A DNA stretch of 64,000 nucleotides. It comes from Actinomadura formosensis NBRC 14204. Lineage in GTDB: Bacteria; Actinomycetota; Actinomycetes; Streptosporangiales; Streptosporangiaceae. Position 1 is the stretch's first letter. The number at the start of each line of letters is the position of its first letter. The notes under the pieces were generated by a model. The model made no database searches and was not told the DNA's origin. It worked only from the letters and a program-made list of their open reading frames with translations. Both the position numbers and the translations under genes were made by a program. The stretch is from positions 62,001-126,000 of the forward strand of contig NZ_BCQQ01000001.1 in the NCBI RefSeq assembly GCF_001552155.1, given 5' to 3'. Positions 56,267-64,000 of the stretch are shown here, in pieces.

Positions 56267-57133
56267 GTGGCCACGCTCTCCCAATGGGTCGCCGGATCCC
56301 GGCCCCGCACCCTGCCCGCGTCCCTCGTTCCCGTCGTCGTCGGCACCGGCGTCGCCGTCGGCGAGGGCGAACCCGTCTGGTGGCGCGCCGCCCTCGCCGC
56401 GTTCGTCGCCCTCGCCCTGCAGATCGGGGTGAACTACTCCAACGACTACAGCGACGGCATCCGCGGTACCGACGAGGAACGCGTCGGCCCGCTCCGGCTC
56501 GTCGGATCGAAGACCGCGCCGCCCAGGCAGGTCCTCGCCGCCGCGCTCGGCTGCTTCCTCGCCGCGGCGGTGGCCGGGCTGGCGCTCGCCGCCGTGACGA
56601 CCTGGTGGCTGCTGCTCGTCGGCGCGTTCGCGATCCTCGCGGCCTGGTTCTACACGGGCGGCAGGACGCCGTACGGCTACCGGGCGCTGGGCGAGGTGGC
56701 GGTGTTCGTCTTCTTCGGTCTCGTCGCCGTCGTCGGGACGGTGTACGTCCAGGTCGAGGGGCTGCCGTGGGAGGCGTGGGCGGCGGCGGTGCCGATCGGG
56801 CTGCTCGCCTGCGCGCTGCTCGTCGCGAACAACCTGCGCGACATCCCGACCGACCGGGAGGCGGGCAAGCGGACCCTCGCCGTCATGCTCGGCGGTCCCT
56901 GGACCCGGATCCTGTACGCGGCCTGCACGGCCCTGCCGTTCATGTTCGCCCTGGCCTTGGCGGCACCGCACCCGTGGGTGCTGATCGCGCTGCTCGCGGC
57001 GCCGCTGTCGCTGCCGCCGACGCAGAAGGTGCTGAACGGCGCGACCGGCCCCGCCCTGATCCCCGTGCTGGGCGAGACCGGCCGGCTCCAGATCGCCTAC
57101 GGCGTGCTGCTGGCGATCGGCCTGGCCGTCTGA
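56267..57133 (+). CDS. menA: 1,4-dihydroxy-2-naphthoate polyprenyltransferase
   Basis: Membrane prenyltransferase of menaquinone synthesis, 288 residues with eight to nine helices. The first prenyl-diphosphate site is NYSNDYSDGIRGTDEERVGP and the second NNLRDIPTDREAGKRTLAV, both MenA-specific. GTG start at 56267 gives VATLSQWVAGSRPRTLPASL, the usual N terminus. The last 37 bases overlap the converging membrane-protein gene. No other men genes are in the window. Confidence 0.95.
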   Translation: MATLSQWVAGSRPRTLPASLVPVVVGTGVAVGEGEPVWWRAALAAFVALALQIGVNYSNDYSDGIRGTDEERVGPLRLVGSKTAPPRQVLAAALGCFLAAAVAGLALAAVTTWWLLLVGAFAILAAWFYTGGRTPYGYRALGEVAVFVFFGLVAVVGTVYVQVEGLPWEAWAAAVPIGLLACALLVANNLRDIPTDREAGKRTLAVMLGGPWTRILYAACTALPFMFALALAAPHPWVLIALLAAPLSLPPTQKVLNGATGPALIPVLGETGRLQIAYGVLLAIGLAV

Positions 57134-58104
57134 CGCTCGGCGAGCAGGACGGCACCGGTGACGCCCATGAGAAGCCCTGCCAGCAGCCCGCCGAGAGCCG
57201 TCAGGTTGGCCGTGACGGTGGAGTCGTCCCCCAGGAAGCCCGGCTGCGCGAGCGTCACGAGGAGCCCGTAGAGCGACCAGGCGAACGTGGTGGCGGCGCC
57301 GACCCAGGCAACGGCCAGCGGCGCTATGAACCGGTCCGGACGGCCATGGCGCTGGACGATCACCAGGAGGGCGGCGGCACCGGCGAGCGCCAGCCCTCCC
57401 CAGATGCCGTCACTCAGTTGCTGGGCCACATTCCTATGGTCGAGTTCCGCTTCGCGGAGCCCTGCCGTCCCGCCCAACGCCCAGTAGAGGTGCACGGCCG
57501 CGAAGGCGACCGCGAACACGCTCGCCGTGCGCGCCAGCAGCGCCTGCAGCGAGTGGGTGGCGCCTTCAGGGACGTCCTTGGTGCGGACGGTGAAAACGTC
57601 CGCCCAGCGGCTCCGTGCGTACAGGACGAAGGCCGTGAGCAGGCCGAGGCCCTGCAGGGAGAAGCCCGTGTAGACGACGCCGTACACCCAGCCTTGGATC
57701 GGCTGATCGCCGGTGGTCAGCGGCTCCGAGGACAAGAGCGTCTGCAGGAGCACGCCGAGCGGAACGGAGAGGACGATCGGGGTGAGCAGCCCGACGGCGA
57801 TCCAGATCGGCGTCAGCACCAGCCACGCCGGAATCCGCAGCCCCCACCGGAACGTGAACGCCAGCACGATCACCACGGCCAGCGCGTCCATGCCCATCGT
57901 GATCGCGTTGGCGACGTAGAGCGCCGAGTCCCGCGCGGAGGCCGTATCGTTCCATCCGACCGTGCTGCCGGACAGCCAGGCGATCTTGATGGTGAGGTAG
58001 GGAACGCACGCGGCGACCGTCGCCGCGCAGACGGCCAGGCGCAGGCGGCCGGGACCGCCGCACGCGGCGTGCGTCCGGCCGGGGAACTGAACTGAAGCGG
58101 TCAT
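57097..58104 (-). CDS. Integral membrane protein, unknown function
   Basis: A 335-residue protein with about eight hydrophobic segments, starting near LRLAVCAATVAACVPYLTIKIAWLSG. The pattern PYLTIKIAW and GWVYGVVYTGFSLQGLGLL is familiar from unassigned actinobacterial membrane proteins, but I cannot name a family. ATG at 58104. Its 3' end overlaps the 3' end of menA by 37 bases on the opposite strand. Confidence 0.78.
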   Translation of the reverse strand: MTASVQFPGRTHAACGGPGRLRLAVCAATVAACVPYLTIKIAWLSGSTVGWNDTASARDSALYVANAITMGMDALAVVIVLAFTFRWGLRIPAWLVLTPIWIAVGLLTPIVLSVPLGVLLQTLLSSEPLTTGDQPIQGWVYGVVYTGFSLQGLGLLTAFVLYARSRWADVFTVRTKDVPEGATHSLQALLARTASVFAVAFAAVHLYWALGGTAGLREAELDHRNVAQQLSDGIWGGLALAGAAALLVIVQRHGRPDRFIAPLAVAWVGAATTFAWSLYGLLVTLAQPGFLGDDSTVTANLTALGGLLAGLLMGVTGAVLLAERQTARPIASSTP

Positions 58105-58190
58105 GCCCCCGACGATGCCCGCAACCGCCTGGCCCGAGCCTCCCGCCGCCGGGGGAATCCACGGCCGCCCCCTCCCCCGGGAGAGGGAGA

Positions 58191-58865
58191 CTAGCCCCAG
58201 TTGATCTCGGGAAGCCCGGCGTCGACGAGAGCCTTGTTGACGGCGCTGAACGGGCGCGTCCCGAAGAACTTCTTGGCGCTGAGCGGGCTCGGATGCGCCG
58301 ATTCGATCACGGTGTGCTGCGGGCCCGTGATCAGCCTCGCCTTCTTGCGGGCGTAGGCGCCCCAGAGCACGAACACGACACGCTCGCTCTTGTCGTTCAG
58401 CGCGCGGATCGCGGCGTCGGTGAAGTCCTCCCAGCCCTTGCCGGCGTGCGATCCGGCCTCGCCGGCGCGCACGGTCAGCACCGCGTTCAGCAGCAGGACC
58501 CCCTGGTCGGCCCAGCGGGTGAGATCACCGGACTGCGGAACCGGAACGCCGAGGTCGGTGGCCAGCTCCTTGTAGATGTTGCGCAGCGACGGCGGCAGCC
58601 GCACGCCGTCGCGGACGCTGAAGCTGAGCCCGTGCGCCTGGCCCGCACCGTGGTAGGGGTCCTGGCCGAGGATCAGCACGCGGGTGCCGTCGAACGGGCA
58701 GTGCCGGAACGCGTTGAACAGGTCCTCGCGCGGCGGGTAGACGGCCTGCGCGGCGTACTCCCCCGCGACGAACGCGCCCAGCGCGGCGGTGGCGATCGGG
58801 TCGAGCAGCGGATCGAGCCGCTCCCGCCAGTCGCCGGGCAGCAGTTCCATCAGGTCGAGGGACAT
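58191..58865 (-). CDS. ung: Uracil-DNA glycosylase, family 1
   Basis: Removes uracil from DNA, 224 residues. The catalytic Asp is in VLILGQDPYHGAGQAHGLSFSV, the uracil-binding Asn in GVLLLNAVLTV, and the minor-groove loop in ESAHPSPLSA with its histidine. ATG at 58865, about 32 bases after the predicted transcription start of a PafBC-type promoter, so the enzyme is probably damage-inducible. Divergent from the ModA-like gene. Confidence 0.97.
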   Translation of the reverse strand: MSLDLMELLPGDWRERLDPLLDPIATAALGAFVAGEYAAQAVYPPREDLFNAFRHCPFDGTRVLILGQDPYHGAGQAHGLSFSVRDGVRLPPSLRNIYKELATDLGVPVPQSGDLTRWADQGVLLLNAVLTVRAGEAGSHAGKGWEDFTDAAIRALNDKSERVVFVLWGAYARKKARLITGPQHTVIESAHPSPLSAKKFFGTRPFSAVNKALVDAGLPEINWG

Positions 58866-58903
58866 CGTCGGGCCTCCGAGGACGTGATCTTCAGTTGCCG
58901 GAA

Positions 58904-58926
58904 ACACTAGTGCGCACCACTGACAC
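58904..58926 (-). promoter_or_regulatory. ung promoter, RecA-NDp/PafBC type
   Basis: Read on the minus strand: GTGTCAGTG (58926-58918), exactly 8 bases, TAGTGT (58909-58904). All informative positions of TTGTCRGTG-N8-TANNNT match except the first base, as in the recA promoter of this window. Confidence 0.8.
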
Positions 58927-58977
58927 ACCACGCTGAATCACCGGCACGAAAGGGTCCCGACCCTAGGATGAGGCCAT

Positions 58978-59757
58978 ATGCCCGTTTTCCCCGGCCGCCG
59001 GCGTCTCCGCGCCTCCACGCTGCTCACCGTACTCGTCCTGCCCGGCGTCCTCACGGGCTGCGGCGGCTCGCCGGGGCCGGCGACGCTGACCGTCCTGGCC
59101 ACCTCGTCCCTGACCGAGGTCTTCGGTGAGATGGGCACGGCCTACCACCAGGAGCATCCGGGCGTGAAGCTGCGCTTCGTGTTCGGCGATTCCCCGGAGA
59201 TGGTCGACCGGCTGTCCGACCACACCCCGGGCGACGTCCTCGTGACGGCGGACAGGGCGAGCATGGACGACGCGGCCGAGTACCTGACCGGACGCCGCTC
59301 GATCGTCACGCACGACTCACTCACGATCGCGGTCGGGCCCGGCAACCCCCGGCGCATCCGGAGCCTGTACGACCTGACCCGGCCGGGCCTGCGCGTGGCC
59401 GTCGGCGCCGGAACGGTCCCGGTGGGCCGCTACACGCGGCAGGTGTTCGCGAAGGCCGGGCTGTCCGTCCGGTGGAACTCGGAGGAGATCGGCGCCCGCG
59501 CCGTCCTGGACAGGATCCGCTCCGGCGAGGCCGACGCGGGCATCGTCTACATCACCGACCTGCGCTCGGCGGGGGTGGCGGCGAGCAGCGTCCCCATCCC
59601 GGCGGACCTCAACGTCACCGCGGCCTTCCCCGCCGCCACCGTCCGCGACTCCGAACACGAGGCCGAGGCGGACGCCTTCGTGTCCTGGCTGCTCGCCCCC
59701 GCCGCGCAGAAGCTCTTCCACAAGTACGGCTTTCCGAGCCCGGCCCCGCCCAGCTGA
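58978..59757 (+). CDS. modA: Molybdate ABC transporter substrate-binding lipoprotein (ModA-like)
   Basis: A 259-residue lipoprotein with lipobox LTGC. The mature protein follows ModA: LTVLATSSLTEVFGEMGTAY, VLVTADRASMDDAAEY, LTIAVGPGNP, GTVPVGRYTRQVFAKAGL and GEADAGIVYITD. Binding serines are in ATSSL. No modB or modC gene follows, so the partner permease and ATPase must lie elsewhere or be lost. ATG at 58978, preceded by AGGATGAGG. Confidence 0.9.
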   Translation: MPVFPGRRRLRASTLLTVLVLPGVLTGCGGSPGPATLTVLATSSLTEVFGEMGTAYHQEHPGVKLRFVFGDSPEMVDRLSDHTPGDVLVTADRASMDDAAEYLTGRRSIVTHDSLTIAVGPGNPRRIRSLYDLTRPGLRVAVGAGTVPVGRYTRQVFAKAGLSVRWNSEEIGARAVLDRIRSGEADAGIVYITDLRSAGVAASSVPIPADLNVTAAFPAATVRDSEHEAEADAFVSWLLAPAAQKLFHKYGFPSPAPPS

Positions 59758-59767
59758 CCCGGTTCCC

Positions 59768-59905
59768 GGTGAGGACCACTGGTTCCGGATCTCTGCGTCC
59801 TCGACGAGAAGACCGCCATCAGGGGACGGCGTGCCCAGCTCAGGAAGGCACTCCCCGAGCACCTCGAACTCGCGCTGGAGGTGACTTCGCCGAGTACCGC
59901 CCTTG
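59768..59905 (+). pseudogene. Possible coding remnant
   Basis: Directly after a TGA, one plus-strand frame reads GPLVPDLCVLDEKTAIRGRR and then LRKALPEHLELALEV, which has protein-like composition but no start codon. It may be a gene fragment. I cannot assign a family, and it could be chance. Confidence 0.22.
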
Positions 59906-59969
59906 AGGATCGCCGCCCGGGCCCGCGGCGCACCAACCCGAGCAAGTGGAACGGGTACGCGCGGGTCCG

Positions 59970-61901
<1,932 letters not shown>

Positions 61902-61925
61902 GAGGGTCCCTTCAACGAAGGCATA

Positions 61926-61939
61926 CGGACCATGGTCCG
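61926..61939. promoter_or_regulatory. azoR operator O1
   Basis: CGGACCATGGTCCG is a perfect 14-bp palindrome, just downstream of the predicted azoR transcription start. It shares half-sites CGGAC/GTCCG with O2; the two centres are 33 bp apart, about three helical turns. Confidence 0.8.
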
Positions 61940-61951
61940 ATTACCCTTCGG

Positions 61952-61980
61952 AAGATAGCGGACTATAGTCCGCTTAACAA
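61952..61980 (-). promoter_or_regulatory. azoR promoter with operator O2 in the spacer
   Basis: On the minus strand, TTGTTA (61980-61975), a 17-base spacer and TATCTT (61957-61952) form a standard-spaced promoter. The spacer is filled by the perfect 16-bp palindrome GCGGACTATAGTCCGC (61958-61973), so a bound repressor would block RNA polymerase directly. Confidence 0.75.
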
Positions 61981-62010
61981 CCCGCCCCCGTTCACGGCCA
62001 CCGACGACGT

Positions 62011-63330
62011 TCAGGCGGTGAAGTCCCGGTCCCCCACCGGGCCGATGACGGTGAGTGCCTGGGGCCCGGCGAGGAGCTCACGGGCGATGGCCCGGACGTC
62101 GTCGAGGGTGACGGCCTCGATGCGGGCCAGTACCTCCTCCACCGGCAGCAGCGACTCGTACACCAGCTCGCTCTTGCCGATGCGGCTCATGCGGGAACCG
62201 GTGTCCTCCAGGCCGAGGACCATGGCACCGCGCAGCTGCCCCTTGCCTCGGTCCAGCTCCTCATCGGTGAGGCACTCATCGGCGGCCTTGGCGAGCTCGT
62301 CCCGGCAGATCGACAGGACCTCCTCGGCCTTGGCGGGCTGGCAGCCCGCGTAGACGCCGAAGATGCCCGAGTCGGCGTACTGGGCGGTGTAGCTGTACAC
62401 CGAGTACGCCAGCCCGCGCTTCTCCCGGATCTCCTGGAACAGGCGGGACGACATGCCGCCGCCGAGCGCCGCGTTCAGCACGCCGAGCGCGAACCGGCGG
62501 TCATCGGTGCGGGACACACCGGCGCCGCCGAGGATGATGTGCGCCTGCTCGGTGTCCTTGTCGATCACCACGCTGCGCGGGTCGAGCGGCGCGGGCGTCC
62601 CGTCCAGGCGCGGCGCGGCGGGCGCGGCGTCCCCGGTCAGGTGGCCCTCGAACGCGCGCGACACCAGCCGGACGACCTCGTCGTGGTCGATGTTGCCCGC
62701 CACCGACACCACCAGCTTGGACGGGACGTAGTGCTCCCGGTAGTACCCGTGGATCCGGTCGCGGGACAGGGCGTTGATCGACTCCTCGGTACCGAGGATG
62801 GGACGGCCGAGCGGGGTGTCGCCGTACAGGGCGGTGGCGAACTCGTCGTGGATCAGGTCGCCGGGGTCGTCGTCGCGCATGTGGATCTCTTCGAGGATCA
62901 CGCCGCGCTCGGCCTCGACGTCCTCGGGGCGGTTGACCGACTCGGCGACCATGTCGGAGACGACGTCCACGGCGAGGGGCAGGTCGGCGTCCAGGACCCG
63001 CGCGTAGTAGCAGGTGTACTCCTTGGCGGTGAACGCGTTGAGGTCGCCGCCGACCGCGTCGATCGCCGCGGAGAGCTCCAGCGCCGACCGCCGCCGGGTG
63101 CCCTTGAACAGCACGTGCTCCAGGTAGTGGCTGGCGCCGGCGTCGGCGGGCGCCTCGTCGCGGGAGCCGACCGCCGACCAGATGCCGAACGCGGCGGACC
63201 GCACGGTCGGCATCGTCTCGGTGATGACGCGCAGCCCGCCGGGCAGGACGGTGCGGCGCACCGCGCCGGCGCCGTCGGCATGGATCGTGGTGGTGGTGCC
63301 GGGCTCCTGCGCCCGCGCCGGCAGGGTCAC
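62011..63330 (-). CDS. M16 family zinc metallopeptidase (PepR/processing-peptidase type)
   Basis: A 439-residue insulinase-family peptidase. The inverted zinc motif HxxEH is in ASHYLEHVLFKGTRRRS, with the distal Glu in EAERGVILEEI; the second, inactive domain follows. VRSAAFGIWSAVGSRDE and RIHGYYREHYVPSKLVVSVAGNID are family signatures. GTG at 63330 gives VTLPARAQEPG; the frame is open upstream without support. It lies downstream of pnp, the conserved actinobacterial order. Confidence 0.94.
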   Translation of the reverse strand: MTLPARAQEPGTTTTIHADGAGAVRRTVLPGGLRVITETMPTVRSAAFGIWSAVGSRDEAPADAGASHYLEHVLFKGTRRRSALELSAAIDAVGGDLNAFTAKEYTCYYARVLDADLPLAVDVVSDMVAESVNRPEDVEAERGVILEEIHMRDDDPGDLIHDEFATALYGDTPLGRPILGTEESINALSRDRIHGYYREHYVPSKLVVSVAGNIDHDEVVRLVSRAFEGHLTGDAAPAAPRLDGTPAPLDPRSVVIDKDTEQAHIILGGAGVSRTDDRRFALGVLNAALGGGMSSRLFQEIREKRGLAYSVYSYTAQYADSGIFGVYAGCQPAKAEEVLSICRDELAKAADECLTDEELDRGKGQLRGAMVLGLEDTGSRMSRIGKSELVYESLLPVEEVLARIEAVTLDDVRAIARELLAGPQALTVIGPVGDRDFTA

Positions 63331-63385
63331 GTATCGCTCACATTCCGTCGTTGGAAAGCGGCCGGCCGGCCATCCCACAGCCCCC

Positions 63386-63418
63386 AGCGCAGCCGTCCCT
63401 TCTCAGGACGGCTGCGCT
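63386..63418 (-). terminator. Hairpin downstream of pnp
   Basis: A perfect 13-bp stem (63386-63398 with 63406-63418) with a 7-base loop, 41 bases after the pnp stop and before the M16 gene. Confidence 0.75.
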
Positions 63419-63459
63419 GGAGGTTCTGCTGCGGACCGGCCGGCCGGTCAAAGCCGGGA

Positions 63460-64000
63460 TCAGGAGTTGCGCTGGCCGGCGTCGTCGCCGCCGCGGCGGG
63501 TGCGGCGGCGGCGCGGGCCGCGCCCACCGTCGTCGCGGCGCTCCCGGCGCTCGCCGGAGTCGTCGCCCGCCGACGCCTCGGCGCCGGCGTCCTCATCGCC
63601 CTTCTCGGCCCTCTCGGCGGCCTCGCGCTCGATGACCTCGACCGGCACCAGCGACAGCTTGCCGCGCTGGTCGATCTCGGTGACCTCCACCTGGACCTTC
63701 TCGCCGACGCCCATCACGTCCTCGACGTTCTCGATCCGGGCGCCGCCGTGCAGCTTGCGGATCTGCGAGACGTGCAGCAGGCCGTCCTTGCCGGGCAGCA
63801 GCGACACGAACGCGCCGAACGTGGTGGTCTTGACGACGGTGCCGAGGAACCGCTCGCCGACCTCCGGCATGTGCGGGTTCGCGATCGAGTTGATCGCCTG
63901 CCGGGCGGCCTCGGCGGACGGGCCGTCGGTGGCGCCGACGTAGATGGTGCCGTCGTCCTCGATCGTGATGTCGGCGCCGGTGTCGTCCTGGATCGAGTTG
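63460..64000 (-). CDS. pnp: Polyribonucleotide nucleotidyltransferase, C-terminal part
   Basis: 3'-5' phosphorolytic exoribonuclease (GPSI in actinobacteria); only the last 180 residues or so are in the window. The end of the KH domain ([16 protein letters not shown]) is followed by an S1 domain ([33 protein letters not shown]) and a charged Arg/Asp/Glu-rich tail ([16 protein letters not shown]) ending at 63460. The N-terminal catalytic part continues beyond the right edge. Confidence 0.96.
   Translation of the reverse strand, partial: NSIQDDTGADITIEDDGTIYVGATDGPSAEAARQAINSIANPHMPEVGERFLGTVVKTTTFGAFVSLLPGKDGLLHVSQIRKLHGGARIENVEDVMGVGEKVQVEVTEIDQRGKLSLVPVEVIEREAAERAEKGDEDAGAEASAGDDSGERRERRDDGGRGPRRRRTRRGGDDAGQRNS

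Overview
The window is GC-rich DNA from a filamentous-type actinomycete. The gene order around pnp, dapB, dapA, rnj, ftsK, clgR, recA, recX, miaB, miaA and dapF matches the conserved core of actinobacterial chromosomes, including the mycobacterial one. Protein style and gene content point to Streptosporangiales (for example an Actinomadura relative); that last step is inference. I saw no rRNA, tRNA, CRISPR array, prophage or intact insertion sequence. The only mobile DNA is a decayed tail of an IS200/IS605-type TnpB gene beside ftsK.

Layout. 1-3010: start of an OppB-type permease and an orphan histidine kinase. 3265-7394: dapF, miaA, a LigB-like protein and miaB, all on the minus strand. 7585-11126: a four-gene amino-acid ABC importer, then an S9 peptidase. 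13359-17185: RNase Y, RecX and RecA, with a two-promoter control region for recA. 17461-19947: an R2K ATP-grasp protein, a small lipoprotein and a glutathionylspermidine-synthase-like ATP-grasp enzyme. 19951-28593: DUF3046, a membrane-anchored esterase, the Lhr helicase and SecA2. 29040-35133: a ROK regulator divergent from a sugar ABC importer and a family 3 beta-N-acetylhexosaminidase, with a CsnR-like operator between them. 35251-45716: an Rrf2 regulator, a Nei-type glycosylase, a lipoprotein, Dps, ClgR, CinA, PgsA, RimO, a RodZ-like protein and FtsK. 45984-48604: RNase J and DapA. 48761-58104: accessory genes (GH18-like protein, EamA transporter, MocR regulator, VOC protein, CGNR regulator, acetyltransferase, MFS pump), MenA and a membrane protein. 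58191-64000: Ung, an orphan ModA-like protein, a transglutaminase-like protein, DapB, AzoR, an M16 peptidase and PNPase.

How the genes fit together. Three themes recur. The first is lysine and diaminopimelate synthesis (dapA, dapB, dapF). The second is RNA processing and modification (RNase Y, RNase J, PNPase, MiaA, MiaB, RimO). The third is DNA repair (RecA, RecX, Lhr, Nei, Ung, CinA, FtsK). The most interesting regulatory signal is that recA and ung carry the same LexA-independent DNA-damage promoter pattern (TGTCRGTG, 8 bases, TANNNT; known from mycobacteria as the RecA-NDp or PafBC promoter). lhr carries a weaker version with identical spacing. recA has a perfect LexA box as well.

Other items that deserve attention are the lipoprotein plus two ATP-grasp enzymes beside recA, twin palindromic operators at azoR (one filling the -35/-10 spacer exactly), divergent MocR and EamA genes whose start codons overlap, and a double hairpin leader in front of dapA.
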